Below, in pieces: positions 1 through 6,650 of a DNA stretch of 17,583 nucleotides (positions are counted from its first letter, which is position 1; every line of letters begins with the position of its first letter). The position numbers were made by a program, and so were the translations under genes. The notes beneath the pieces are model-generated. The model worked only from the letters and a program-made list of their open reading frames with translations, searched no databases and was not told the origin of the DNA. The stretch comes from an uncultured Selenomonadales bacterium. Its GTDB lineage: Bacteria > Bacillota > Negativicutes > Selenomonadales > Selenomonadaceae. The stretch spans positions 1 to 17,583 of the forward strand of contig CAMVAG010000017.1 of NCBI GenBank assembly GCA_947165405.1. The letters are read 5' to 3'.

Positions 1-575
1 AGATTGAATACGTTCCGACGACTTGGCCGACGCTTGCCGCCGATTGTCTTGCGGGCAAGTTTGACATTGCGCTCTGCGGCATTTCGAGGAACTTTGCAAG
101 AGAAAAAGTTATGGCGATGAGTGACGCTTACGGCGAGGGACTTTTTGGCAAAACGATTCTCTGCCGCAAGACCGATGCGAAAAAATTTAAGAGCGTTGCC
201 GACCTCAACAAGCCGACTGTCCGAATCATGATTAATCCCGGCGGCACGAACGAAAAATTTGCCCGCGCCAACCTCCCGAAAGCAAAACTCATCGTTCACG
301 AGGACAACGCCGACATTCCGATTCAAATCGCCGAAGGCAAAGCCGACATCATGATAACCGAGACGGTCGAGGCATTCAGCTGGATTAAACGCGAGCCTCG
401 TCTTGCCGCGCCGCTGACCGACAAACCTTTTACAAAACACTCTTGCGGCATCCTCATGCAGAAGGGCGACCAAGAATTTTTGAACTACATAAATTTTGTC
501 CTCGCCGAACTTCGCATGGACGGCACGCTTGAAAATTTGGAAGTAAAATATTTGGGAAGGAAACCGCAAAAATAA
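1..575 (+). CDS. periplasmic-binding-fold protein, cyclohexadienyl dehydratase (PheC)-like; 5' end outside window
   Basis: The open frame enters from the left edge (first full codon at 3) and stops with TAA at 573-575, so the N-terminus is missing. Visible residues match the C-terminal two thirds of a type-3 solute-binding-protein fold: a stretch reading FDIALCGIS near the start, then GEGLFGKTILC, then NPGGTNEKFARANLP, then GKADIMITE. The PGGTNE(R/K)FARA block is, from memory, characteristic of the cyclohexadienyl/arogenate dehydratase PheC branch, which makes phenylpyruvate or phenylalanine from prephenate or arogenate in the periplasm. A plain amino-acid ABC binding protein is the alternative, but no permease or ATPase follows. 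It ends 1 base before queA, so the two are probably co-transcribed. Fold assignment is firm; enzyme function is moderate. Confidence 0.65.
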   Translation, partial: IEYVPTTWPTLAADCLAGKFDIALCGISRNFAREKVMAMSDAYGEGLFGKTILCRKTDAKKFKSVADLNKPTVRIMINPGGTNEKFARANLPKAKLIVHEDNADIPIQIAEGKADIMITETVEAFSWIKREPRLAAPLTDKPFTKHSCGILMQKGDQEFLNYINFVLAELRMDGTLENLEVKYLGRKPQK

Positions 576-576
576 A

Positions 577-1605
577 ATGCTGTTAAGCGATTTTGATTAC
601 GACTTGCCCGAAGAGTTAATCGCGCAGAAACCGATTGAGCCGCGAAATTTTTCAAGGCTGATGGTGCTCGACCCTGCGCGGCGGACAATCGAACACGAAC
701 ATTTTTACGACTTGAAAAAATTTTTGACGGCGGGCGATACGCTCATCTTTAACGACACAAGAGTTATCCCTGCGCGGCTTATCGGACGCAAATCGACGGG
801 TGCCCGCGCAGAAATTTTTTTGCTTCGACGATTGAACGCCACCTGTTGGGAAAGTTTAGTAAAGCCCGGCAGGAAAATCACGGAGGGCGCAGAAATTTTT
901 TTCGGCAATGAATTGAGTTGCAAAGTTATCGGGCGCACGGATTTTGGCGGGCGCGTCGTCGAATTCAAATTCAAAGGTGTCTTCGAGGAAATTCTTGACA
1001 GGCTCGGCGAAACTCCTCTGCCGCCCTACATTCACGAAAAACTTGACGACAGCGAACGTTATCAAACGGTTTACAATCGCGAACGAGGCTCTGCCGCAGC
1101 ACCTACTGCCGGACTTCATTTCACGCAGGAGCAAATGCAAGAGCTTAAAAATTTCGGCGTCAATCTCGGCTTCGTGACGTTGCATGTCGGGCTCGGAACC
1201 TTCCGCCCCGTTCAAGTCGAAACGATTGAAGAACACACCATGCACGAAGAATTTTTTTCGATACCGCAAGAGACGGCTGACGTGATTCACGAAACAAAAC
1301 AGCGCGGCGGAAGAGTTATCGCGGTCGGCACAACTTCAATTCGAACTTTGGAGGCGGCGGCGATTGATAAAAATTCCGTTTCGGTCGGCTCAAGCTCAAC
1401 GAAAATTTTTATTTATCCCGGCTACGAATTTAAAATCGTCGACGCGCTGATAACCAACTTTCATTTGCCGAAGTCAACGCTGTTGATGTTGGTGAGCGCG
1501 TTCGCCGGAAGAGATTTCATTTTGCAAGCTTATCGCGAGGCAGTCGAGGAACATTACAGATTTTTTTCCTTCGGCGACGCAATGTTTATCGAAAGCAGAA
1601 TTTAA
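577..1605 (+). CDS. queA: S-adenosylmethionine:tRNA ribosyltransferase-isomerase
   Basis: QueA transfers and isomerises the ribose of SAM onto preQ1 at the wobble position of GUN-anticodon tRNAs, making epoxyqueuosine. It is a cytoplasmic enzyme of queuosine synthesis. The 342-residue product is the usual length and carries the family blocks in order: DYDLPEELIAQ at the N-terminus, FNDTRVIPARL near residue 60, GETPLPPYIHEKL near 148, APTAGLHFT near 180, HVGLGTFRPV near 205, HTMHEEFF near 223, VGTTSIRTLE near 253, and TNFHLPKSTLLMLV near 297. The ATG lies 1 base after the preceding stop, with a GGGAAGG element further upstream, so translational coupling is likely. tgt, the previous enzyme in the same pathway, follows 66 bases downstream. 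Confidence 0.97.
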   Translation: MLLSDFDYDLPEELIAQKPIEPRNFSRLMVLDPARRTIEHEHFYDLKKFLTAGDTLIFNDTRVIPARLIGRKSTGARAEIFLLRRLNATCWESLVKPGRKITEGAEIFFGNELSCKVIGRTDFGGRVVEFKFKGVFEEILDRLGETPLPPYIHEKLDDSERYQTVYNRERGSAAAPTAGLHFTQEQMQELKNFGVNLGFVTLHVGLGTFRPVQVETIEEHTMHEEFFSIPQETADVIHETKQRGGRVIAVGTTSIRTLEAAAIDKNSVSVGSSSTKIFIYPGYEFKIVDALITNFHLPKSTLLMLVSAFAGRDFILQAYREAVEEHYRFFSFGDAMFIESRI

Positions 1606-1671
1606 CGGACTGAAGAAGTAAGGCGGGATGCTTTGACAAAATAACTTTGGATTTTCTAAGGAGCGGGCTTC

Positions 1672-2820
1672 ATGTCGGCAATAACATTTGAATTGATTCA
1701 CAAAGACAAAGCAACGGGAGCCCGCGCAGGCATCTTGCACACGCCGCACGGAAAATTTTTGACGCCGTTGTTTATGCCGGTCGGAACTCAAGCGACGGTA
1801 AAAACACTTTCGCCGCACGAGGTACAAAATTTGGGCGCGGGCGTCATCTTGGCGAACACATACCATTTATTTTTGCGACCGGGTTCAAAGCTGATAAAGC
1901 AGGCGGGCGGCTTGCACAGGTTCATGAATTGGACACACGGCATTTTGACTGACAGCGGCGGCTTTCAAGTTTTCAGTCTCGGCGACATGAGGACAATCAC
2001 GGAAGACGGAGTGACTTTCCGCTCGCACATTGACGGCTCGAAAAAATTTCTTTCGCCCGAAATTTCGATTGAGACTCAATCAGAACTCGGCTCGGATATT
2101 GCAATGGCTTTCGACGAATGCATACCCTATCCCGCCGAATACGATTACGCCAAAGCCTCGACCGAACGCACACACCGTTGGGCTGAAAGAAGTTTAAAAG
2201 CGGCGTCGAATCCCAAGCAGGGCATTTTCGGAATCGTTCAAGGCGGAATGTATGAAGACCTTCGCGAGGAAAGTGCAAAAGTTATCGGCGCAATGGACTT
2301 TGCCGGTTGTGCCGTCGGAGGCTTGAGTGTCGGTGAGCCTCGTGAACTTATGTATCGCATGTTGGAAATTTCGACGCGTCACTTGCCCGAAGACAAGGCG
2401 CGTTATTTAATGGGTGTAGGCACGCCCGACCACTTGATTGAAGGTGTCCTGCGCGGCGTCGACATGTTCGATTGTGTTTTCCCGACTCGTGTCGCTCGCA
2501 ACGGCATGGCAATGGTTTATCCGCAGACTTCACCACGCGGCAGACTCGTCATGAAGAACGCAGAGTTCACGGAGGATTTTGAGCCGCTCGAAAAGAATTG
2601 CGATTGCTACGCCTGCAGAAACAAATTTACCCGCGCTTATATCAGGCACCTCGTCCGCACCGATGAAATTTTCGGCTTGAGACTTCTTGCCTTGCACAAC
2701 CTGCGTTATCTGCAACGATTCACGGCTGACATGCGCGAGGCGATTCTTGCCGACAAGTTCACCGAGTTTCGAGAAAATTTTTTTACACTTTATGAGGGAG
2801 GAAAATTTTTAAATGGATGA
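1672..2820 (+). CDS. tgt: queuine tRNA-ribosyltransferase (tRNA-guanine transglycosylase)
   Basis: Tgt exchanges guanine-34 for preQ1 in tRNAs for Asp, Asn, His and Tyr, supplying the substrate of QueA. The 382-residue protein is full length. TDSGGFQVFSL near residue 93 contains the general-base Asp (D94). GIVQGG near 187 and CAVGGLSVGE near 213 line the base pocket. GVDMFDCVFPTR near 262 holds the catalytic Asp nucleophile (D267 by motif position). CDCYAC (C310, C312, C315) with a downstream His near 342 forms the structural zinc site. The start is supported by AAGGAG at 1658-1663. A TTGACA at 1633-1638 sits in the short gap before it, but no convincing -10 box follows. The 3' end overlaps yajC by 8 bases. 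Confidence 0.98.
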   Translation: MSAITFELIHKDKATGARAGILHTPHGKFLTPLFMPVGTQATVKTLSPHEVQNLGAGVILANTYHLFLRPGSKLIKQAGGLHRFMNWTHGILTDSGGFQVFSLGDMRTITEDGVTFRSHIDGSKKFLSPEISIETQSELGSDIAMAFDECIPYPAEYDYAKASTERTHRWAERSLKAASNPKQGIFGIVQGGMYEDLREESAKVIGAMDFAGCAVGGLSVGEPRELMYRMLEISTRHLPEDKARYLMGVGTPDHLIEGVLRGVDMFDCVFPTRVARNGMAMVYPQTSPRGRLVMKNAEFTEDFEPLEKNCDCYACRNKFTRAYIRHLVRTDEIFGLRLLALHNLRYLQRFTADMREAILADKFTEFRENFFTLYEGGKFLNG

Positions 2821-3103
2821 AATGACAGCGATGGTTGCAAATTTCGCTCCGATAATTTTAATGGTTTTGATTTTTTATTTCCTGCTCTATCGCCCGCAAA
2901 AGAGAGCGCACGACGAACGCAATAAGATGTTGTCCGCTTTGAAGGTCGGCAACCGCGTGATAACTCTGGGCGGCATTTACGGCACGATTGTCAAGCTGAC
3001 AGACGACGTTGTCACTTTGAACATTGCCGAGCGGGTTGATGTTGAAGTTGCGAGGACGGCGATTAACGGCGTGGCGGAAGATACGAAAGGTCTTGATAAA
3101 TGA
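2813..3103 (+). CDS. yajC: preprotein translocase accessory subunit YajC
   Basis: YajC is a small single-pass inner-membrane protein that associates with SecDF and the Sec translocon. The 96-residue product shows a hydrophobic segment at about residues 10-27 (FAPIILMVLIFYFLLY), followed at once by the typical RPQKR basic stop-transfer and a soluble domain with the signature GNRVITLGGIYGTI near residue 46. GAGGGAGG at 2794-2801 provides a strong ribosome binding site inside the end of tgt, and the ATG overlaps the tgt stop by 8 bases. tgt-yajC is a common bacterial gene order. Here yajC is not followed by secD/secF but by two small accessory genes. Confidence 0.95.
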   Translation: MDEMTAMVANFAPIILMVLIFYFLLYRPQKRAHDERNKMLSALKVGNRVITLGGIYGTIVKLTDDVVTLNIAERVDVEVARTAINGVAEDTKGLDK

Positions 3104-3441
3104 TAATCTCTCCTTCCGGCGCAAATAAATTTATTGTTCGCGGTTTCAAAAGTAAACAATCACTGAATAACCATTGGCGTGACCATGGCGAACAGTATCC
3201 CGAATTTACTTTGTTGCAATACGAACAGCGTGCCCTTGAGCTGATTGAATCACCTGTCGGCGGAAATATTTTGGGGCATGTTGATAAAGTTGGCGTTCTT
3301 ATTCGCTATGACAAAGTTACAAATGATTTCGTTAAGGGTCGTCCGATTAAAGGAATTTTCACCATGTTTAAGCCTGACGACGGATTGAATTATTATGAGA
3401 CGCGCAAAAAGGAGGATATTGAACATGGCGGTTGCGAATGA
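3100..3441 (+). CDS. small stand-alone BECR-type RNase-toxin-like protein
   Basis: A 113-residue product whose start codon overlaps the yajC stop (ATGA, 3100-3103). The pattern is a helical start with spaced histidines (NNHWRDHG, H25 and H29), a long helix, then strands reading VGVLIRYDKVTNDF (R69) and GIFTMFKPDDGLNYY (T88, K91). This resembles C-terminal domains of polymorphic toxins of the barnase/EndoU/colicin E5-D/RelE fold class, which cleave RNA. That match is from memory of the pattern, not a search. Such domains normally end large secreted proteins; here there is no signal peptide, repeat stalk or delivery domain, and the N-terminus reads like the inside of a longer chain. It overlaps the following CPCC gene by 17 bases, a toxin-immunity style layout. 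It could instead be a domesticated RNA-binding protein. Confidence 0.5.
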   Translation: MIISPSGANKFIVRGFKSKQSLNNHWRDHGEQYPEFTLLQYEQRALELIESPVGGNILGHVDKVGVLIRYDKVTNDFVKGRPIKGIFTMFKPDDGLNYYETRKKEDIEHGGCE

Positions 3442-3634
3442 AAATTTAGTTCCTTGCCCTTGCTGTGGCGAGGGGTTGGTTGAAGCTAATCATGAATTTG
3501 ATATTTGCGACGTGTGCGGCTGGGAAGATGACGATTATCAATTCAATCATCCCGATTATCGCGGCGGAGCAAACAAAATGTCTTTGAACGAGGCGCGCAA
3601 AGCTTACAGGGAACGCAAAAATGTTTCAGCTTAA
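3425..3634 (+). CDS. cysteine-rich CPCC-family protein, candidate immunity partner
   Basis: A 69-residue product starting at ATG 3425. This start is chosen because AAAAAGGAGG at 3406-3415 sits 9 bases ahead, whereas an in-frame ATG 30 bases upstream has no such site. CPCCG at residues 11-15 and CDVCGWEDD from residue 28 form a four-cysteine, probably metal-binding, knuckle. The C-terminal half carries HPDYRGGANKMSLNEAR, the hallmark of the Pfam 'Cysteine-rich CPCC' family. No biochemical role is firmly known to me. Small CPCC proteins often appear next to toxin-type genes, which fits immunity or regulation of the preceding gene, but this is inference. It overlaps the toxin-like gene by 17 bases and ygfA by 14 bases, so all three are translationally linked. 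Confidence 0.85.
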   Translation: MAVANENLVPCPCCGEGLVEANHEFDICDVCGWEDDDYQFNHPDYRGGANKMSLNEARKAYRERKNVSA

Positions 3635-4199
3635 GGCGCAGAAAAAAATTTTGCGGCGAAAGTTTTTATCCGAGCGGAAGACAATTCCTCACGACGAACG
3701 CGACCGAATAAGTCACGAGCTGATTAAAAAATTTTTGGCGACGAAAATTTATCGCGAGGCAAAAATTATCATGGCATATGCCTCGACGCCCGACGAACTT
3801 CAACTCAATGAATTGTTCGCCGCGTGCTTCACCGATAAAAAATTTTTGACGATACCTTTTATCTTCGGCAAGGGCATAATGAAAGCTGTTGAAGTCCCAA
3901 ATTTCGACGCATTGGAGCTTGGCGAATTCAATATCCCGACCGTCAAGCAGAATCAAAATTTTATCGCGCCCGAAAAGATTGATTGCGTGATTGTGCCGGG
4001 CGCGGCGTTCGATTTGAGCGGAGGACGTTTGGGCTTGGGCGGCGGCTACTACGACAGATTTTTGCCGCTTGCCGTCAACGCAAAAAAAATCGCCCTCGCC
4101 TATGACTTTCAGCTTGTCGACAACTTGCCGCTTGAGGCTCATGATTTTAAAATCGACGCGGTGTTGACACCGAAAAGTTTTTTTGAAAGGATGATTTAA
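3621..4199 (+). CDS. ygfA: 5-formyltetrahydrofolate cyclo-ligase
   Basis: The enzyme uses ATP to convert 5-formyl-THF to 5,10-methenyl-THF, returning folate to the one-carbon pool. The 192-residue length is typical. The basic N-terminus (KAQKKILRRKFL) contributes to nucleotide binding in this family, IMAYASTPDE near residue 50 starts the substrate domain, and the C-terminal GRLGLGGGYYDRFL near residue 135 is the phosphate-binding signature. AGGGA at 3608-3612 lies 8 bases before the ATG, which falls inside the CPCC gene. The stop is 1 base before the next gene's TTG start. The folate gene itself is ordinary; its place behind a toxin-like pair is not. Confidence 0.95.
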   Translation: MFQLKAQKKILRRKFLSERKTIPHDERDRISHELIKKFLATKIYREAKIIMAYASTPDELQLNELFAACFTDKKFLTIPFIFGKGIMKAVEVPNFDALELGEFNIPTVKQNQNFIAPEKIDCVIVPGAAFDLSGGRLGLGGGYYDRFLPLAVNAKKIALAYDFQLVDNLPLEAHDFKIDAVLTPKSFFERMI

Positions 4200-4200
4200 T

Positions 4201-4911
4201 TTGAGGTTCGGAAAAATTTTAACGGGCTTGTTGTTGGTGATGATGTTGTTCGTCACGCCCGCGCAGGCTCAAAAATCTTTATCGCCCGATGACTCGTCGG
4301 GCTTCGTCGTCTTGGGCGAATTCATTCCCGATATTATCCAAGAGATTCGTTACTACTCAACTTATAATTTTGTCGGAGAAAAAATTGACGGCTACGAAAT
4401 GCCTTGCGCGCTCTTGACACGCGAGGCGGCGGAGGCTCTCAAAAAAGTTTCCGACGACGTTATGAAAATGGGTTATCGCTTGAAAATTTACGACGCCTAT
4501 CGTCCGCAAAAAGCCGTTGACCATTTTGTTCGCTGGGCGAAGGACACCGGCGATAAGCGCATGAAAAAATATTTCTATCCCGAAATCGGCAAGGAACGTC
4601 TGTTCCCCGAAGATTACATAATGGAAAAGTCGGGACACTCTCGCGGCTCGACGGTCGACTTGACGCTCTTTGACATGAAGACCGGCAAGGAACTTGACAT
4701 GGGCGGCACGTTCGATTACTTCGGCGAAAAATCTCATCCCGATTACAAAAAAATTACCAAGCAACAATTCAAGAACAGAATGATTCTTCGTGACGCCATG
4801 GTTAAGCACGGCTTCAAGCCTCTTTACTCGGAATGGTGGCACTTCACGCTGGAGAACGAACCCTATCCCGATACGTACTTCACTTTCCCCGTGACTTTTT
4901 TAAAACAATAA
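4201..4911 (+). CDS. exported D-alanyl-D-alanine dipeptidase, VanX/DdpX family
   Basis: A zinc peptidase that hydrolyses D-Ala-D-Ala dipeptide. The TTG at 4201 is chosen as start because GAAAGGATGA at 4185-4194 lies 6 bases upstream and the product then opens with a clean signal peptide (basic MRFGK, hydrophobic to about residue 20, cut near AQA). Catalytic residues match VanX in both identity and spacing: R101 in YDAYRP, zinc ligands H146 and D153 in SGHSRGSTVD, catalytic base E211 and ligand H214 in EWWHF. The 45-7-58-3 spacing equals that of VanX R71-H116-D123-E181-H184. The export signal argues for a role in peptidoglycan turnover or dipeptide scavenging (as for DdpX) rather than vancomycin resistance. 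No vanH, vanA, vanR or vanS is nearby. Last gene of the operon. Confidence 0.92.
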   Translation: MRFGKILTGLLLVMMLFVTPAQAQKSLSPDDSSGFVVLGEFIPDIIQEIRYYSTYNFVGEKIDGYEMPCALLTREAAEALKKVSDDVMKMGYRLKIYDAYRPQKAVDHFVRWAKDTGDKRMKKYFYPEIGKERLFPEDYIMEKSGHSRGSTVDLTLFDMKTGKELDMGGTFDYFGEKSHPDYKKITKQQFKNRMILRDAMVKHGFKPLYSEWWHFTLENEPYPDTYFTFPVTFLKQ

Positions 4912-4957
4912 TGAACAATGACAAACAGGAAGAAACAATGAATTTGACTTAACAAAC

Positions 4958-4986
4958 TTGACAAATCAACCGTCGCGAAGTATCAT
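4958..4986 (+). promoter_or_regulatory. sigma-70-type promoter for the 3D-domain gene, embedded in the terminator
   Basis: TTGACA at 4958-4963 is a perfect -35 box. A 17-base spacer leads to TATCAT at 4981-4986, five of six matches to the -10 consensus. Transcription would start near 4993, giving a leader of about 120 bases before the ATG. The -10 box is the loop of the terminator hairpin. Confidence 0.7.
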
Positions 4987-5003
4987 ACGCGGCGGTTTTT
5001 AGT
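4968..5003 (+). terminator. rho-independent terminator of the queA-vanX-like operon
   Basis: A 10-bp stem pairs 4968-4977 (AACCGTCGCG) with 4988-4997 (CGCGGCGGTT) with one G-U pair and a 10-base loop, followed by TTTTT/AGTTTTG. It lies 57 bases after the dipeptidase stop. The loop and left arm also hold promoter elements for the next gene. Confidence 0.8.
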
Positions 5004-5030
5004 TTTGTTATTTTGTTTTATTTTTGAAAG

Positions 5031-5110
5031 GGGGAACAGCTGCTCCGAAGCAAAGAGGCGACTAAGGCAGTCGTCCTGCTTGGGACGCGACAGGATGTTG
5101 CGTCAGGCGG
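5031..5110 (+). promoter_or_regulatory. structured 5' leader RNA of the 3D-domain gene, candidate cis-regulatory element
   Basis: Between promoter and start codon the RNA can form two strong hairpins. The first is composite: an apical stem of 7 bp (5057-5063 with 5069-5075, loop AAGGC) capped on a lower helix pairing AAGCA 5048-5052 with TGCTT 5077-5081 and CC 5045-5046 with GG 5083-5084. The second pairs 5084-5091 (GACGCGAC) with 5097-5104 (GTTGCGTC), 8 bp with loop AGGAT. G5084 can belong to only one of the two. A purine-rich GGGGGAAC precedes both. The last hairpin ends 10 bases before the ATG, so it could control ribosome access. I do not recognise a known riboswitch class; c-di-AMP (ydaO) elements often precede cell-wall genes of this kind, but their conserved 3' motif is not seen here. 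Confidence 0.5.
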
Positions 5111-5114
5111 CGGA

Positions 5115-5750
5115 ATGATGAAGCGAAAAATATTCAAGACACTTGAGACGATTAAAAGAAAATGCGCGCTCACTCTCATGCTCGCGGGTTTCGCGATGAT
5201 TAACACGGGCTTTACCGAAAATGTCGAATTCCCGAAGATTCAACCGATTGAAGTTGAAGAAGTTGAGGAAGTCGAAGAGACGAGCGCAGAACCGACAGCG
5301 ATTGCAGTTGGCGAAAACGGAAGAATTAAAGTCAGCGAAGACGACGAAATGACTCGCGCTCTCGCTCAAGCCATTGAAAATTCTCTTGGCAAAGACTTAA
5401 ACGCCCTCGACGAGGAACCACCGACTCCGCCCGAAGATTTGGTTGAGACGCCGAACGGCTACGTGCCTTATACTCAAGTCTTGGGCATGGAGGCGACGGC
5501 TTACCTCCCAACCGACGGCAACGGGGCAGGAATCACGGCAACAGGCATTCGTGCAACTTACGGCGTTGTGGCAGTCGACCCCGATGTAATTCCGCTCGGC
5601 ACCAGAGTTTACATTCCCGGCTACGGCGAGGCTTTGGCGGCGGATACCGGTGGCGCGATTTACGGCTACAAAATCGATTTGTGCATGGAGGATTATTGGC
5701 AAGCGATGGATTTCGGTCGACGCAACGTTACCGTTTTCGTTCTGAAATAA
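5115..5750 (+). CDS. exported 3D-domain (double-psi beta-barrel) cell-wall protein
   Basis: The 211-residue product opens with a basic, hydrophobic export signal (residues 1-31). A low-complexity acidic linker rich in Glu and Val (IEVEEVEEVEE) follows, then a C-terminal 3D domain from about residue 121. The domain is named for three conserved aspartates, here D155 (VAVDP), D177 (AADTGG) and D188 (KIDLC). It is related to the MltA lytic transglycosylase barrel and to YabE/YocH/Rpf-type wall hydrolases, so a peptidoglycan-cleaving or remodelling role outside the membrane is likely. No LysM or SH3 wall-binding domain is visible. Start choice is soft: ATGs at 5115 and 5118 are adjacent and only GGCGGCGGA serves as a ribosome site. 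Confidence 0.88.
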   Translation: MMKRKIFKTLETIKRKCALTLMLAGFAMINTGFTENVEFPKIQPIEVEEVEEVEETSAEPTAIAVGENGRIKVSEDDEMTRALAQAIENSLGKDLNALDEEPPTPPEDLVETPNGYVPYTQVLGMEATAYLPTDGNGAGITATGIRATYGVVAVDPDVIPLGTRVYIPGYGEALAADTGGAIYGYKIDLCMEDYWQAMDFGRRNVTVFVLK

Positions 5751-5766
5751 ATTTTGACACCGAATA

Positions 5767-5806
5767 AAAAAAATCTCCCGCCTAAATTTTGACGGGAGGT
5801 TTTTTT
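5767..5806. terminator. bidirectional terminator between the 3D gene and the DeoR gene
   Basis: A 14-bp inverted repeat pairs 5767-5780 with 5793-5806: a GC-rich core (CTCCCG/CGGGAG) flanked by A7 on one side and T7 on the other, with a 12-base loop. The A and T flanks give a U-tract in either direction, fitting the convergent genes on both sides. Confidence 0.92.
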
Positions 5807-5819
5807 ATTAATTCATGCT

Positions 5820-6590
5820 TCACTCTGCCGAAATAATTTTCACGTCCAATTTTTCTGCCGCTGCCGAAAGATTTTCGGGAAGTTTGGCTTCGGTGATGAT
5901 TCCCGTGACTTTATCGAGAGTGGCAAAGCTGTAATTGCCTTCGACGCCGATTTTCCGCGATTCGGCAATCACATAAGAATTTTTGCTGCATTCAATCATT
6001 CGCGCCTTTTGAATACCGTCCGCCGCATTGCGAGTGCTCAACGAATTTTTTTTGATGTCGACGCCGCTTGCCCCGATAAACGAAATGTCCGGGCGAAAGT
6101 TCGAAATGAATTCCAAATTCAAAACGTCCGAGAAACCGTCGCGGCTTTGATTAATCTGTCCGCCGGCGAAGAAAAGATTTATCTTCGGGTTGCGGGCGAG
6201 CATGACCAACACGTCAATCATGTTCGTGAGAATTTTGTAATTTGTTTCTGTCTTTTCCAGAATCTGCGCGACGGCAATGCTTATCGTCGAGATGTCCAAG
6301 TAAATCAAATCTTGCGGATTGATTAACTTGATGACAGCGGCGGCGATTTTTCTTTTTGCCTCCACGTCGGAAATCCTGCGCCGTTGAGCTTCGGTCATTT
6401 GAAGTTTTTCTTCTATGGACACTGCCCCGCCGTAAGTCCGTTTTAATTTCCCGTCGAGTTCCAGCGAGCTTAAATCTTTGCGTATCGAATCTTCTGTCAC
6501 GCTGAAAATTTCTGCCAGCTCTTTTACCAAGACTTTTCCGTCGCGTTCCAACATCTCTAAAATTTTTGCCTGTCGTTCTTCCAAAAACAT
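5820..6590 (-). CDS. DeoR-family transcriptional repressor
   Basis: A 256-residue regulator with the standard layout. Residues 1-57 form an N-terminal winged helix-turn-helix (RQAKILEMLERDGKV, then VKELAEIFSVTEDSIRKDL, ending in the wing motif LKRTYGGA). From about residue 75 a DeoRC sensor domain of the ribose-5-phosphate-isomerase-like fold follows, with DLIYLDIS, LFFAGG and FIGASGVD. Family members bind sugar phosphates and repress carbohydrate or nucleoside operons. No sugar gene lies beside it, so the ligand is unknown. It is transcribed away from a radical SAM gene and could control itself and that neighbour, but its operator cannot be shown. GAGGG upstream of the ATG is the ribosome site. 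Confidence 0.93.
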   Translation of the reverse strand: MFLEERQAKILEMLERDGKVLVKELAEIFSVTEDSIRKDLSSLELDGKLKRTYGGAVSIEEKLQMTEAQRRRISDVEAKRKIAAAVIKLINPQDLIYLDISTISIAVAQILEKTETNYKILTNMIDVLVMLARNPKINLFFAGGQINQSRDGFSDVLNLEFISNFRPDISFIGASGVDIKKNSLSTRNAADGIQKARMIECSKNSYVIAESRKIGVEGNYSFATLDKVTGIITEAKLPENLSAAAEKLDVKIISAE

Positions 6591-6621
6591 TTTTATCCGC
6601 CCTCAAATTATTGCTTGACAC

Positions 6622-6650
6622 ATTATAGCACGAGCAGCATATTTTAACAA
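6622..6650 (-). promoter_or_regulatory. promoter of the DeoR-family gene
   Basis: On the minus strand TTGTTA (6645-6650) is followed after 17 bases by a perfect TATAAT (6622-6627). The implied transcript starts near 6615, about 25 bases before the ATG. Confidence 0.75.

Noticed and set aside
1606..1671. preQ1 riboswitch or promoter before tgt
   Set aside because: A TTGACA is present at 1633-1638 but no matching -10 follows, and no preQ1 aptamer stem with an A-rich tail is visible in 66 bases.
1672..2820. archaeal-type or split Tgt
   Set aside because: Length, FQVFSL pocket and the CxCxxC zinc site all match ordinary bacterial Tgt.
4201..4911. vancomycin resistance gene vanX
   Set aside because: Catalytic residues fit, but a signal peptide is present and no vanHA, vanRS or vanY-type neighbours are seen. 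Resistance needs a cytoplasmic enzyme with D-Ala-D-Lac synthesis.
4911..4952. 13-codon mini ORF after the dipeptidase gene
   Set aside because: Very short, no ribosome site ahead of its first ATG, no hydrophobic or leader-peptide character, and it ends before the terminator. A chance frame is the simpler reading.
5031..5110. c-di-AMP (ydaO) riboswitch
   Set aside because: Context and GGGGGAAC are suggestive, but the conserved 3' block with CCGACAGCTAAC-like sequence is absent and the element is short. Kept only as an unclassified structured leader.
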